DNA of 64,000 nt from Pantoea phytobeneficialis (lineage in GTDB: Bacteria; Pseudomonadota; Gammaproteobacteria; Enterobacterales; Enterobacteriaceae). Both the position numbers and the translations under genes were made by a program. The first letter of the stretch is position 1; each line of letters opens with the position of its first letter. Below the pieces are notes generated by a model. That model saw only the letters and a program-made list of their open reading frames with translations, was not told where the DNA came from and made no database searches. The stretch spans positions 3,968,483-4,032,482 of the forward strand of contig NZ_CP024636.1 of the NCBI RefSeq assembly GCF_009728735.1, read 5' to 3'. Positions 43,920 through 56,227 of the stretch are shown here, piece after piece.

Positions 43920-46469
43920 GTGAAGTTCGTAAAGTATTTATTAATCCTTGCAGTGTGTTGCATCTTGCTGGGAGCCGGCTCGATTTATGGTTTGTACAAA
44001 TACATAGAGCCGCAGTTGCCCGACGTGAACACATTAAAAGATGTGCGCCTGCAAACCCCGATGCAGGTTTACAGTGCGGATGGCGAGCTTATCGCCCAGT
44101 ACGGTGAAAAACGCCGTGTGCCGCTCACCCTGCAACAAATGCCGCCTGAGCTGATCAAAGCGTTCATTGCCACCGAAGATAGCCGTTTCTACGAGCATCA
44201 TGGCGTTGATCCAGTGGGTATTTTCCGTGCTGCCAGCATTGCGCTGGTGTCCGGCCATGCCTCTCAGGGTGCCAGTACCATTACCCAGCAGCTCGCACGT
44301 AACTTCTTCCTCAGTCCGGAACGCACACTGATGCGTAAGATTAAGGAAGCGTTTCTGGCGATTCGCATCGAACAGCTGCTGAGCAAAGATGAAATTCTGG
44401 AGCTGTACCTCAATAAAATTTACCTCGGTTACCGCGCCTACGGCGTCGGTGCTGCCGCTCAGGTTTATTTTGGCAAGTCAGTCGATCAACTGTCGCTGAG
44501 TGAGATGGCGATGATTGCCGGTCTGCCGAAAGCGCCCTCCACTTTCAACCCGCTTTACTCGCACCAACGTGCGCTGGCGCGTCGTAACGTGGTGCTGTCG
44601 CGTATGCTGGATCAGAAATACATCACCCAGCAGCAGTATGACGACGCCCGTAACACCCCGCTGGCGGCCAGCTATCACGGCCCGGAAATCGCCTTTGCTG
44701 CACCTTATCTGAGTGAGATGGTGCGTCAGGAAATGGTGAAACGTTACGGTGACAGTGCCTACGAAGATGGTTACAAGGTCTACACCACCGTGACGCGTCG
44801 TTTACAGGAAGCGGCACAGCAGGCGGTACGCAATAACGTGATGGCGTATGACATGCGCCACGGTTATCGCGGCCCCACCAACGTGTTGTGGAAAGTGGGT
44901 GAAGCCAGTTGGGATAAAACCCGCATTCAGAATGCCCTGAAAGACCTGCCGCTGTATGGCCCACTTAACCCGGCGGTTGTCACCAACGTCAGCAATGATG
45001 AAGCCACTGCGATGCTGAAAGATGGCAGCAGCGTGTCACTGACGATGGCAGGTGTGCGCTGGGCGCGTGCTTACAAATCCGACATGCTGCAAGGCCCTAC
45101 GCCGCGTAGCGTGTCGCAGGTGTTGCAAACGGGTCAGCAGATTTGGGTGCGCAAAGTCGACAACGACTGGTGGCTGGGTCAGGTACCTGTGGTGAACTCC
45201 GCACTGGTGTCGCTCAATCCTGAAGACGGTGCGGTTCGCGCGCTGGTGGGTGGTTTTGACTTTAATCAGAGCATGTTTAACCGCGCTACCCAGGCACTGC
45301 GTCAGGTCGGTTCCAACATTAAACCGTTCCTGTACACCGCAGCGATGGACCGTGGTCTGACACTGGCGTCAATTCTCAACGATGTCCCAATTTCTCGCTG
45401 GGATGCGGGTGCCGGCACCGACTGGCGACCGAAAAACTCGCCGCCAACCTATGACGGACCGATTCGTTTGCGCCAGGGCTTAGGCCAGTCGAAAAACGTG
45501 GTAATGGTGCGTGCCATGCGTGCGATGGGCGTTGATTACGCTGCACAGTATCTGCAACGTTTCGGCTTCCCGGCGCAGAATATTATGCATACCGAATCGC
45601 TGGCGCTGGGTGCAGCTTCGTTCACTCCAATGCAGGTGGTGCGCGGCTACTCAGTGATGGCAAACGGTGGTTTCCTGATTGATCCCTATTTCATCACCAA
45701 AATTGTGAATGAACAGGGGACCACGGTGTTTGAAGCCAAACCGAAGATCGCCTGCCCGCAGTGCAATCTGCCTGTGATTTATGGCGACACGCAGAAATCC
45801 CTCGCCCTGAACGAAGAAAGCGTTGAAAACGTTGCGGTGTCTAATCAGGCGCAAAACCAGACCGTGCCGCAGCCTGAGCTGGAGCAAGTACCCGCTCAGC
45901 CGCAACCGGCAGGCGACCAGCAGTATGCGCCGCATGTGATCAACACACCGCTGTCGTTCCTGATTAAAAGCGCCCTGAACACCAACATCTTTGGTGAACC
46001 GGGTTGGATGGGAACGGGCTGGCGCGCCAGTCGTGACCTGAAACGTAACGACATCGGTGGTAAAACCGGTACAACCAACAGCTCGAAAGACGCCTGGTTC
46101 TCCGGTTATGGTCCAGGTGTGGTGACCTCGGTCTGGATCGGCTTTGATGATTCACGCGCGCTGGGCCGCACCACCGTTTCCGGTGCTATCCCGGACCAGA
46201 TTTCTGGCTATGAAGGTGGCGCGAAGAGTGCGCAACCGGCGTGGGATGCGTATATGAAAATCGCGCTGGATGGTGTGCCGGATCAACCGCTCACACCACC
46301 TGATGGCGTGGTGACAGTGACCATTGATCGCAGCACCGGCAAGTTAGCCAATGGCGGCGGTAATTCGCGTCAGGAGTATTTCATCAACGGCACCCAGCCG
46401 ACGGAATACTCGGTGCATGACGTGGGCACCACCATCATGGACAACGGACAAAGTCACGAATTGTTCTGA
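43920..46469 (+). CDS. mrcA: Penicillin-binding protein 1A
   Basis: 849-residue bifunctional peptidoglycan synthase. N-terminal membrane anchor (about 5-28), glycosyltransferase domain with catalytic E86 (EDSRFYEHHGVD), an OB-like insert and a transpeptidase with nucleophile S465 (SNIK) and KTGT at 715-718. It begins with GTG, as in E. coli. Divergent from hofM; followed by a strong terminator. Confidence 0.98.
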   Translation: MKFVKYLLILAVCCILLGAGSIYGLYKYIEPQLPDVNTLKDVRLQTPMQVYSADGELIAQYGEKRRVPLTLQQMPPELIKAFIATEDSRFYEHHGVDPVGIFRAASIALVSGHASQGASTITQQLARNFFLSPERTLMRKIKEAFLAIRIEQLLSKDEILELYLNKIYLGYRAYGVGAAAQVYFGKSVDQLSLSEMAMIAGLPKAPSTFNPLYSHQRALARRNVVLSRMLDQKYITQQQYDDARNTPLAASYHGPEIAFAAPYLSEMVRQEMVKRYGDSAYEDGYKVYTTVTRRLQEAAQQAVRNNVMAYDMRHGYRGPTNVLWKVGEASWDKTRIQNALKDLPLYGPLNPAVVTNVSNDEATAMLKDGSSVSLTMAGVRWARAYKSDMLQGPTPRSVSQVLQTGQQIWVRKVDNDWWLGQVPVVNSALVSLNPEDGAVRALVGGFDFNQSMFNRATQALRQVGSNIKPFLYTAAMDRGLTLASILNDVPISRWDAGAGTDWRPKNSPPTYDGPIRLRQGLGQSKNVVMVRAMRAMGVDYAAQYLQRFGFPAQNIMHTESLALGAASFTPMQVVRGYSVMANGGFLIDPYFITKIVNEQGTTVFEAKPKIACPQCNLPVIYGDTQKSLALNEESVENVAVSNQAQNQTVPQPELEQVPAQPQPAGDQQYAPHVINTPLSFLIKSALNTNIFGEPGWMGTGWRASRDLKRNDIGGKTGTTNSSKDAWFSGYGPGVVTSVWIGFDDSRALGRTTVSGAIPDQISGYEGGAKSAQPAWDAYMKIALDGVPDQPLTPPDGVVTVTIDRSTGKLANGGGNSRQEYFINGTQPTEYSVHDVGTTIMDNGQSHELF

Positions 46470-46472
46470 TCG

Positions 46473-46502
46473 AAAAAGCCGGCACAGATTGCCGGCTTTT
46501 TT
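46473..46502 (+). terminator. mrcA terminator
   Basis: AAAAAGCCGGC/GCCGGCTTTTTT stem with a seven-base loop and T-run, four bases after the mrcA stop. Confidence 0.95.
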
Positions 46503-46521
46503 ATGGTCATCGAATAAAACT

Positions 46522-46545
46522 GGCGCGATAAATCGCGCCGCTACA
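46522..46545. repeat. Palindromic repeat, copy 4 (left arm truncated)
   Basis: Core GGCGCGAT-AA-ATCGCGCC is perfect (46522-46539). The right arm continues GCTAC like copy 3, but the left arm diverges before GGCGC. Between convergent mrcA and nudE. Confidence 0.85.
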
Positions 46546-46558
46546 GATGACACCTTCA

Positions 46559-47125
46559 TCAATAAGTCAAACGCCCCTGCTTCACCAGCCACTCGCGCAC
46601 CATAAACAGCGCGCTGACATTACGGGCTTCGCGAAAATCAGGCTCATCAAGCAACGCCAGCAGATTATTCAGCGGCCAGCGACGCACAATCAACGGCTCA
46701 GGTTCATCCCCTTCCAGCTTTTCTTCATACAAGCCTTCCGCCACCACAATGTTCATTTTGCTGGAGAAATAAGAGGGCGCCATGGTCAGTTTGCCAAGCG
46801 TTTCCAGTTTAGCGGCACCGAACCCCGCTTCTTCTTTTAACTCGCGATCCGCCGCTTCAAACGCGTTTTCACCGGGATCAATCAACCCTTTGGGGAATCC
46901 CAACTCATAGCTTTCCAGTCCAACGGCATATTCCTGAATCAGGATTACGTCATCGCCAAGAATCGGCACAATCATCACCGCCTCGCGTTCGGACGGTTTC
47001 ATCCGTTCATACACCCGCCGCGCGCCATTACTGAAAGCGAGATCGACAGCTTCAATGGTAAATAACCGGGAGCGAGCCACCGTCTCGACGTTGAGGATGT
47101 CAGGTTTTTTCTGTGGAGTTTTCAT
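46559..47125 (-). CDS. nudE: ADP-compounds hydrolase NudE
   Basis: 188-residue Nudix hydrolase of ADP-ribose, Ap3A and NADH. The Nudix box GX5EX7REUXEEXGU is met in the segment from GLIDPGE to EEAGFG. AGGTTGAT ribosome site. Divergent from igaA and convergent with mrcA, as in E. coli. Confidence 0.96.
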   Translation of the reverse strand: MKTPQKKPDILNVETVARSRLFTIEAVDLAFSNGARRVYERMKPSEREAVMIVPILGDDVILIQEYAVGLESYELGFPKGLIDPGENAFEAADRELKEEAGFGAAKLETLGKLTMAPSYFSSKMNIVVAEGLYEEKLEGDEPEPLIVRRWPLNNLLALLDEPDFREARNVSALFMVREWLVKQGRLTY

Positions 47126-47530
47126 ATCAACCTCAAACTTTACACAACCTTGTGATGCGATAATGCCAGCATCGGCACAGCATACCGAAGCCCAAACAAT
47201 TGTGCGACAAACAGCGCAGGTAAACTATGCTGTCATATATTTGCTAACGGGTACTAACAACATATTGTTATTTCTGCATTAAAATTCTCACAATAAGTCA
47301 ATGACAGCAGGGGAAATTCAGAAAATACCGATATTTAATTGAGTGGAGTCCCGATAACATTCCAGTAAGGAATAATCTAATAATTTATAATTCAATGATT
47401 TTGCGCGTTATTTTATCTGACATTTCACTTGTCAGAATGACATCAGCTCGCCAAAATTGACCTGTATTGATCATTCATCGGGAGCGGATCGTTAACGTGA
47501 AGGCAGTTTTTTGGCTGAACTGAGCAGAGC
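47126..47530. promoter_or_regulatory. nudE-igaA divergent intergenic region
   Basis: 405 gene-free bases, strongly AT-rich in the middle (about 47220-47420), which should carry both promoters. A CTGACA/TGTCAG inverted repeat is at 47418-47436. No known operator was recognised. Confidence 0.5.
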
Positions 47531-49672
47531 ATGAGCACAATTATCATTATTTTGGCCATTGTGATGGCTTGCTCCATGCTCGCGGGCATAGGTTATTGGT
47601 ACGCTATGCGGCATCGTCCGCCGTTGGCGAAACCTCTGCCGTTCATTAATCCGCCCTACCGAAAACTCACCGATGAAGAACGCGCTGCCGTTGAAAAGTA
47701 TATTGCTGCCCTGACAAAACAGCGTCAGCAGCCCGCAGCCCGGCCAGGTAAAAAGCAGCAGGAACCGGAAGGCCTGACGCTGACCGCGCAAAGTAATAAC
47801 GTCTACCCCGTCACCCGCGCTATCACCCGTTATGGTTTATCCACCGATGATCCACAAAAGTGGCGCTACTATCTGGATGCCGTCGAAGTTCATCTGCCAC
47901 CGCTGTGGGAACAGTACATTGCCGATGAAAACTATGTTGAACTGATCCGCACTCAGACCATGCCACTGGTCATTTCACTCAATGGCCATTCCCTGGTGAA
48001 TTACGTGGTCGAGCAACCCGCCCTGCCTCCGCTGGTGCGAACCATGTCGACCAACGCTTCGATTCGCAAAGAAGAGAGTGAAAACGTCGAGTTACTTCGC
48101 GTACGGAAAGAGACATCGGAAGAGTACCAACTGTCACGCCCCGATGGCACCCGCGAAGCCGCCACCATCTGTTTCGCCTTTTTGTTGTTCTTCCTCAGTC
48201 TGATATTACCCGGCAGCATGATGATCTGGATGGTTCTGCTGGGTAGCGCGTTGATCGCCGTCAGCCTGTGGTTCCTGTACCGTTTCCCTGGCGAAAATGG
48301 CCTGCGCGAGGTGCACTGCCTGCGCGGCGCACCGAAACGCTGGGGTTTGTTTGGTGAGTCAAATCAGGAACAGAGCAACATCTCGCTGGGCATTATCGAT
48401 TTGATCTACCCGTCACACTGGCAGCCCTATGTAGCGCATGATTTAGGCCAGGTCACGGATGTCGATATTTACCTGAACCGTCAGGTGGTACGCCAGGGAC
48501 GCTTTCTGTCGTTACAGGATGAAGTTCGTAACTTCCCGGTACAGCGCTGGCGCAAGAATCTGGTACTGGCCTGTGGTTCGCTACTGGTGTTGGTGATGTT
48601 GGTAAGCTGGATACCTCTCAGCATGCCGATCAAACTCAGCCTTGCCTGGGTCAAAGGCACCGAAAGCCTGGAAGTGAATAGCGTCGATAAACTCAATGCG
48701 ATGCCACTGCATATTGGTGACAGCCTGAAGGTCAGCGGCACCGGCATGTGTTCTGTACCCGGCAACTATCAAAGCAATCGCAGCTACGCGTTTATGCCGT
48801 TCGACTGCTCCGCTATTTACTGGAACAACGCCACACCGCTGCCACAACCGCAGTCCGATATTATCGATAAAGCAGCCGCACTGCTCGACACCACCACACG
48901 TCAGCTGCATCCCGAAACCAATACCGATCCGAAACTGAATCCGCAGCTCGCCTCAGCCATTCAGAAATCGGGGATGATTTTGCTGGATGATTTCTCCGAC
49001 CTGGTGTTAAAAACCCAGGACCTGTGCAGCCAGCAGCAGGATTGCGTGCGCCTGAAAAACGCGCTGGTCAATCTGGGTAATGCGAAAGATTGGGATACAT
49101 TGATTCATCGTGCGGATTCCGGTCGCCTGAATGGCATGAACGTGTTGCTGCGCCCGGTTAGCGCTGAGGCGTTGGAAAACCTGGTTAACACCGCTACCTC
49201 CACCTTCTTCTCGCGTGAAACACGCCGCGCAGCGGAAAACCTTAACAGCCCGCCACCGGGTGGTTTTCTGATCATCAGCGATGAAGGTCGTCAGTTGGTC
49301 AATCAGCCACAGCCATCCGTTCCCTTGTTTGATCTGGATGCCCCCTCGCAATGGCGCGAGCTGCAACATATGTCCGGCATGCTGCTGCACACCCCCTTCA
49401 CCGCCAGCGGCATCATTACCAGCATCACCACCGATGCCAATGGCACCCGTCATATCGCGCTGCATAATGAACCGGATGCCCTGGCGCAGTGGCGCTATCT
49501 CGGCACCGCCTTGTTGATGGTGGTCCTGGCCGGTTGCGCATTGATTAATGGGCTGCTGGCGATGCGTCGCGTCCATCGCAATCGCCTGCGGATGGCCGAG
49601 ATTCAGCAATACTACGACAAATGTTTTAACCACAATCTCAGTACTATGCAGAGCGTGCGCTCACTGTTCTGA
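47531..49672 (+). CDS. igaA: Rcs phosphorelay inhibitor IgaA (YrfF)
   Basis: 713-residue inner-membrane protein, full-length relative of E. coli/Salmonella IgaA. It restrains RcsD and so keeps the Rcs envelope-stress phosphorelay low. Membrane segments fall near residues 3-25, 205-245 (two), 338-362 and 650-672, with a large periplasmic domain between the last two. ATG follows GAGCAGAGC. Confidence 0.95.
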   Translation: MSTIIIILAIVMACSMLAGIGYWYAMRHRPPLAKPLPFINPPYRKLTDEERAAVEKYIAALTKQRQQPAARPGKKQQEPEGLTLTAQSNNVYPVTRAITRYGLSTDDPQKWRYYLDAVEVHLPPLWEQYIADENYVELIRTQTMPLVISLNGHSLVNYVVEQPALPPLVRTMSTNASIRKEESENVELLRVRKETSEEYQLSRPDGTREAATICFAFLLFFLSLILPGSMMIWMVLLGSALIAVSLWFLYRFPGENGLREVHCLRGAPKRWGLFGESNQEQSNISLGIIDLIYPSHWQPYVAHDLGQVTDVDIYLNRQVVRQGRFLSLQDEVRNFPVQRWRKNLVLACGSLLVLVMLVSWIPLSMPIKLSLAWVKGTESLEVNSVDKLNAMPLHIGDSLKVSGTGMCSVPGNYQSNRSYAFMPFDCSAIYWNNATPLPQPQSDIIDKAAALLDTTTRQLHPETNTDPKLNPQLASAIQKSGMILLDDFSDLVLKTQDLCSQQQDCVRLKNALVNLGNAKDWDTLIHRADSGRLNGMNVLLRPVSAEALENLVNTATSTFFSRETRRAAENLNSPPPGGFLIISDEGRQLVNQPQPSVPLFDLDAPSQWRELQHMSGMLLHTPFTASGIITSITTDANGTRHIALHNEPDALAQWRYLGTALLMVVLAGCALINGLLAMRRVHRNRLRMAEIQQYYDKCFNHNLSTMQSVRSLF

Positions 49673-49697
49673 GCCTTTCCCTTCTGTGCTACCCTGT

Positions 49698-49715
49698 CGC
49701 CCTGTTTTCAGGGCG
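49698..49715 (+). other. Hairpin abutting the yrfG ribosome site
   Basis: Perfect seven-base stem CGCCCTG/CAGGGCG with TTTT loop, 26 bases after igaA and directly before GGGAAAAAAC-ATG. It lacks a T-run, so it may affect yrfG translation or igaA mRNA stability rather than terminate. Confidence 0.55.
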
Positions 49716-49725
49716 GGGAAAAAAC

Positions 49726-50394
49726 ATGCAAGTTACGCTTAACTGGACCGGTATCGATACCGTGCTGCTGGATATGGACGGCACCTTGCTCGATCTCGCT
49801 TTTGATCGCCACTTCTGGCTGGAACATGTCCCGGAAACCCTGAGCCGCCAGCGCGCCATCACGCTGACCGAAGCGCATCAACTGATTCGGGAAAAATATC
49901 ACGCCGTTGCGCATACGCTAAACTGGTACTGTCTGGATTATTGGTCGCAGGAACTGGCATTGGATATCCGCGCCATGACCTTCGCACAGCGCGATCGCGC
50001 CGCTTTGCGCGAGGATACGCTGCCGTTTTTGCAGGCTCTGCGTGCGGCAGGAAAACGTACCATCCTGCTGACCAATGCCCATCCTTACAATCTGGACGTC
50101 AAACTGGCGCAGACCGGATTGGCTGCCCACCTTGATTTATTACTTTCTACCCATACCTTTGGGTATCCGAAAGAGGACCAGCGTCTCTGGCAAGCGGTAC
50201 AGCAGCAAACCGGCTTCAATAATGCGCGCACGCTGTTTATTGACGACAGCGAACCGATTCTGGATGCCGCAACGCGTTGGGGCATCGGTTGGTGTTTAGG
50301 CGTCAGCAATCCGGACTCAGGCCAGCCGGATCAATCTTTCAGCCGTCATCCGGCAGTGCGAGATTATCGGGAGCTACTGGAGACGCTGCGTTAA
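49726..50394 (+). CDS. yrfG: GMP/IMP nucleotidase (HAD family)
   Basis: 222-residue HAD phosphatase: motif I DMDGTLLD, motif II LLTNAHP, motif III/IV FIDDSEPILDA. E. coli YrfG dephosphorylates GMP and IMP. First of yrfG-hslR-hslO; 13 bases before hslR. Confidence 0.95.
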   Translation: MQVTLNWTGIDTVLLDMDGTLLDLAFDRHFWLEHVPETLSRQRAITLTEAHQLIREKYHAVAHTLNWYCLDYWSQELALDIRAMTFAQRDRAALREDTLPFLQALRAAGKRTILLTNAHPYNLDVKLAQTGLAAHLDLLLSTHTFGYPKEDQRLWQAVQQQTGFNNARTLFIDDSEPILDAATRWGIGWCLGVSNPDSGQPDQSFSRHPAVRDYRELLETLR

Positions 50395-50407
50395 ATCAGG
50401 AGCCGCA

Positions 50408-50809
50408 ATGAAAGAAAAAATCAGCGAAGGCGTGCGCCTCGACAAATGGCTGTGGGCGGCGCGCTTTTACAAAACCCGTGCCATCGCACGCGAGATGATT
50501 GAAGGCGGTAAGGTGCATTACAACGGCCAGCGCAGTAAACCCAGTAAGCTGGTGGAGCTGGATGCAGAGCTGACGCTACGTCAGGGCAATGATGAGCGCA
50601 CCGTCATTATCACCGCCATCAGCGATCAGCGTCGCCCGGCCACTGAAGCCCAGGCGCTGTATGCTGAAACGGCTGTCAGCATTGAGAAACGGGAAAAGCT
50701 GGCGCTGGCACGCAAGATGAACGCGCTCAGTATGCCGCACCCGGATCGCCGCCCGGATAAGAAGGAGCGCCGCGATCTGATGAAATTTAAATTGTCGGGC
50801 GATGAATAA
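50408..50809 (+). CDS. hslR: Ribosome-associated heat shock protein Hsp15
   Basis: 133-residue S4-domain RNA-binding protein ([15 protein letters not shown], residues 10-24) that rescues free 50S subunits carrying nascent chains. The C-terminal tail is basic and charged. Located between yrfG and hslO. Confidence 0.97.
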   Translation: MKEKISEGVRLDKWLWAARFYKTRAIAREMIEGGKVHYNGQRSKPSKLVELDAELTLRQGNDERTVIITAISDQRRPATEAQALYAETAVSIEKREKLALARKMNALSMPHPDRRPDKKERRDLMKFKLSGDE

Positions 50810-50834
50810 GTCGCGCCCCAACGAGAGAAAACCT

Positions 50835-51701
50835 ATGTCTGTTCAAGATCAACTGCATCGTTATCTGTTTGAAAATGTGGCCGTGCGCGGCGAGCTGGTG
50901 AATGTCTCCCAAACCTGGCGCGACATCGTGGAAAACCACGACTACGCTGAGCCGGTGAAAAACCTGATGGGCGAACTGCTGGTGGCCACCAGCCTGCTGA
51001 CCGCAACGCTGAAATTCGAGGGTGATATTACCGTGCAGTTGCAGGGCGATGGCCCATTGTCGCTGGCAGTGATCAACGGTAACAACCGTCAGGAGCTGCG
51101 CGGCGTGGCTCGCGTGAAGGAAGAGATCGCCCCTGGCAGCAGCCTGAAGCAGATGGTTGGCAATGGTTATCTGGTGATCACCATCTCCCCGGAGAAAGGT
51201 GAGCGTTATCAGGGCGTCGTCGGTCTGGAAGCCGATACGCTGGCCGGTTGCCTGGAAGATTACTTTATGCGTTCTGAGCAGTTGCCGACTCGCCTGTTTA
51301 TTCGTACCAATGAAAAAGGTGCCGCCGGTATCCTGTTGCAGGTACTGCCTGCCCAGGAACCGCATCTCGACGACTTCAACCATCTGGCAACCCTGACCGA
51401 AACCGTGAAAAGTGAAGAGTTGATTGAGATGTCTGCGACTGACGTTCTGTGGCGTCTCTACCACCAGGAAGAAGCGACGGTGTTCGATCCGACCACGGTC
51501 AGTTTCAAATGCACCTGCTCACGCGAACGCTGCGGCGAAGTATTGAAAACGCTGCCAATTGAAGAGGTCGATGAGATCCTCGAAGAAGACGGTGAGATCG
51601 ACATGCACTGCGACTATTGCGGCGCACATTACGTTTACGATGCGGTCGATATCGCAGCCATCCGCAATACGCCGACGGGCAGCAGCGATCAACTGCATTA
51701 A
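50835..51701 (+). CDS. hslO: Redox-regulated chaperone Hsp33
   Basis: 288-residue cytoplasmic holdase activated by oxidation. The C-terminal zinc switch CxC-x30-CxxC is C226, C228, C259 and C262. Start chosen at the ATG before [13 protein letters not shown], which aligns with E. coli; an earlier in-frame ATG at 50802 overlaps hslR. Confidence 0.97.
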   Translation: MSVQDQLHRYLFENVAVRGELVNVSQTWRDIVENHDYAEPVKNLMGELLVATSLLTATLKFEGDITVQLQGDGPLSLAVINGNNRQELRGVARVKEEIAPGSSLKQMVGNGYLVITISPEKGERYQGVVGLEADTLAGCLEDYFMRSEQLPTRLFIRTNEKGAAGILLQVLPAQEPHLDDFNHLATLTETVKSEELIEMSATDVLWRLYHQEEATVFDPTTVSFKCTCSRERCGEVLKTLPIEEVDEILEEDGEIDMHCDYCGAHYVYDAVDIAAIRNTPTGSSDQLH

Positions 51702-51710
51702 GGGTTATCC

Positions 51711-51730
51711 GGGCGGCCAGCCGCCCTTTT
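51711..51730 (+). terminator. hslO terminator
   Basis: Six-base GGGCGG/CCGCCC stem with CCAG loop and TTTT tail, nine bases after the hslO stop. Ends yrfG-hslR-hslO. Confidence 0.9.
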
Positions 51731-51883
51731 ACATCCCCTTCATTTTCAAAGAAATTACCTTCTTTTCCCTAACTTTAGTTTCATAAGTGGCATATTTATC
51801 CGCTTAACACGCCTTGAGTCGCATTTCTGACTGACAAGCCTTTTCCGGCCCGCCAACTCGGGTACACTGCGCGCGATCATCCT

Positions 51884-51901
51884 CGGCCCCTGACCGGGCC
51901 G
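51884..51901 (+). other. Hairpin upstream of pckA
   Basis: Perfect CGGCCC/GGGCCG stem with six-base loop, 59 bases before the pckA start in the 259-base hslO-pckA gap. Probably in the untranslated leader. Function unknown. Confidence 0.4.
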
Positions 51902-51960
51902 ACCTGCAGGATCATCTTTCATAATTACAAATAGAACAGACCCCGATGAGGAGCATTCAC

Positions 51961-53583
51961 ATGCGCGTTAACGGCCTGACATCGCACGATCTTGCCGCTT
52001 TGGGCATCAATGGCACTACGGAAGTGGTGTACAACCCTGATTTCGATACTCTGTTTCAGGAGGAAACGCGCCCCGAACTGGAAGGTTTTGCGCGGGGCAT
52101 CCTGACGCAAAGCGGGGCTATCGCTGTCGATACCGGTATTTTCACCGGTCGATCCCCCAAAGATAAATACATCGTGCGTGATGACACCACGCGCGACACG
52201 TTGTGGTGGAACGACACCGGCGAAGGCAAGAATGACAACCAGCCACTCTCAACAGAAACCTGGCAGGCGCTGAAGCAGTGCGTAACTGAACAGTTATCGG
52301 GCAAGCGTCTGTTTGTGGTTGATGCATTCTGTGGTGCCAATCCGGATACGCGCCTCAGCGTGCGCTTCGTGATGGAAGTGGCGTGGCAGGCGCACTTTGT
52401 CAAAAACATGTTTATCCGCCCGAGCGACGCAGAGCTGGCACAGTTCACGCCCGACTTCGTGGTGATGAACGCCGCTCAATGCACTAACCCGAACTGGCAG
52501 GCTCAGGGGTTGCATTCAGAAAACTTTGTCGCCTTTAACCTGACCGAACGCATGCAGTTGATTGGCGGTACCTGGTACGGCGGTGAGATGAAGAAGGGCC
52601 TGTTTGCCATCATGAACTATCTGCTGCCGCTGAAAGGCATTGCCTCGATGCACTGCTCAGCCAACGTGGGCAAATCCGGCGATGTGGCGGTATTCTTCGG
52701 CCTTTCTGGCACAGGAAAAACCACGCTGTCGACCGATCCGGATCGTCAACTGATCGGTGATGATGAACACGGCTGGGATGATGACGGCGTCTTCAACTTT
52801 GAAGGGGGCTGCTACGCGAAAACCATCAACCTGTCGGCCCAGGCCGAGCCGGAGATCTACAACGCGATTCGCCGTGATGCGTTGCTGGAAAACGTGGTGG
52901 TACGCGGTGATGGCAGTGTCGATTATGCCGACGCCAGCAAAACCGAAAACACCCGCGTCTCCTATCCGATTGAGCATATTGAAAACATCGTGCGTCCGGT
53001 TTCCAAAGCGGGCCATGCGAAGCGGGTGATTTTCCTCACCGCCGATGCCTTCGGGGTGCTGCCGCCAGTCTCGCGTTTAACACCAGAACAGACGCAGTAC
53101 CATTTCCTGTCAGGCTTTACCGCCAAACTGGCCGGTACGGAACGCGGCGTCACTCAGCCGACCCCCACCTTTTCTGCCTGTTTTGGTGCCGCATTTCTCA
53201 CCCTGCATCCAACGCAGTACGCCGAGGTGCTGGTAAAACGTATGGAAGCAGCAGGCGCACAAGCGTATCTGGTGAATACGGGCTGGAACGGCAGTGGCAA
53301 ACGTATTTCGCTGAAGGAGACGCGCGCCATCATCAATGCGATTCTGGCGGGTGAACTGGATGATGTGGAGACGCAGACGCTGCCGATCTTTAATCTGCAA
53401 ATCCCCACCACCCTGGCCCAGGTGAGCGACGAGATTCTGGATCCTCGCGCCAGCTGGTCCAGCCCGAACGCATGGCAGGAAGCGGCACAGGATCTGGCAC
53501 AGCGTTTTATCAACAACTTCGGAAAATACACAGACAACGCTGCCGGGGCCACGTTGGTGCAGGCGGGTCCACAACTGCCGTAA
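51961..53583 (+). CDS. pckA: Phosphoenolpyruvate carboxykinase (ATP)
   Basis: 540-residue gluconeogenic enzyme making PEP from oxaloacetate. Kinase P-loop GLSGTGKTT, the metal-binding [11 protein letters not shown] and substrate motif [12 protein letters not shown] are all present. The ATG at 51961 has GAGGAG upstream and gives the E. coli length. The E. coli neighbour yhgE is absent. Confidence 0.98.
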   Translation: MRVNGLTSHDLAALGINGTTEVVYNPDFDTLFQEETRPELEGFARGILTQSGAIAVDTGIFTGRSPKDKYIVRDDTTRDTLWWNDTGEGKNDNQPLSTETWQALKQCVTEQLSGKRLFVVDAFCGANPDTRLSVRFVMEVAWQAHFVKNMFIRPSDAELAQFTPDFVVMNAAQCTNPNWQAQGLHSENFVAFNLTERMQLIGGTWYGGEMKKGLFAIMNYLLPLKGIASMHCSANVGKSGDVAVFFGLSGTGKTTLSTDPDRQLIGDDEHGWDDDGVFNFEGGCYAKTINLSAQAEPEIYNAIRRDALLENVVVRGDGSVDYADASKTENTRVSYPIEHIENIVRPVSKAGHAKRVIFLTADAFGVLPPVSRLTPEQTQYHFLSGFTAKLAGTERGVTQPTPTFSACFGAAFLTLHPTQYAEVLVKRMEAAGAQAYLVNTGWNGSGKRISLKETRAIINAILAGELDDVETQTLPIFNLQIPTTLAQVSDEILDPRASWSSPNAWQEAAQDLAQRFINNFGKYTDNAAGATLVQAGPQLP

Positions 53584-53591
53584 AACGTACT

Positions 53592-53618
53592 CGTAGCGAC
53601 GCGATTTATCGCGCACGT
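53592..53618. repeat. Palindromic repeat, copy 5 (imperfect)
   Basis: CGTAGCG-A-CGCGAT-TT-ATCGCG-C-ACG form of the family, with a mismatch in each arm. First of a tandem pair between convergent pckA and envZ. Confidence 0.8.
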
Positions 53619-53635
53619 TGACAGTAAAGGTCAAA

Positions 53636-53661
53636 GGCGCGCGATGAATCGCGCCGCTGCG
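53636..53661. repeat. Palindromic repeat, copy 6 (imperfect)
   Basis: Core GCGCGAT-GA-ATCGCGC with right arm CGCTGCG; 17 bases after copy 5 and touching the envZ stop. The tandem arrangement recalls BIME-type REP clusters. Confidence 0.8.
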
Positions 53662-55736
<2,075 letters not shown>

Positions 55737-56227
55737 GTTCAACTCCCAAAGGCGCCATTGCCTGAGCCAATATTGTTAAAAAAAGATGCCTTACAGTGAC
55801 AGTCATTAATGGTTTATATTCTAGCCGAAATTGTTACAAAGCATATTAAACAGCAGCTTATCTTTAATTTCACCGCATAATTGTGGCGCATTTCGCGCTT
55901 TTTGCTCGGCTGATCAATATGTTTAAGGGATCTCTGAAAAATCAGCGCATTTTATGATTGTTGCTGGCTCTGCCTTCCTGACGGCCTTTTTTGTACACAT
56001 TCCTGTTGAGAATAGGCCATCGAACCCTGCCGGGGGGATAAAATGTGGCGTTTGTTTATTACGCCGCCCTTACGCTCTCGGATGAATCCCACCCCGAATA
56101 TGAAATAAAGACCATCATTAAATAAAGCAATAAAAATCAATCATTAACATCCACTTTCTTCTCCCGACACAATCTCCGACACTGCCCTCATGGCGGGTGA
56201 AATTGCGTTCATGTGGAGAGAAAGAAG
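55737..56227. promoter_or_regulatory. ompR upstream region to the YjbE-like gene
   Basis: 491 gene-free bases. The left part (55760-55900) is AT-rich and should hold the ompR promoter; the right part should hold that of the small secreted protein. A -10-like TAGAAT lies on the minus strand about 55820 but has no good -35. No operator placed. Confidence 0.5.

Noticed and set aside
56005..56025. RcsAB box (TGAGAATAGGCC) upstream of the YjbE-like gene
   Set aside because: It matches only part of the consensus and fails in the second half; tempting because yjbE is Rcs-controlled, but not supported.
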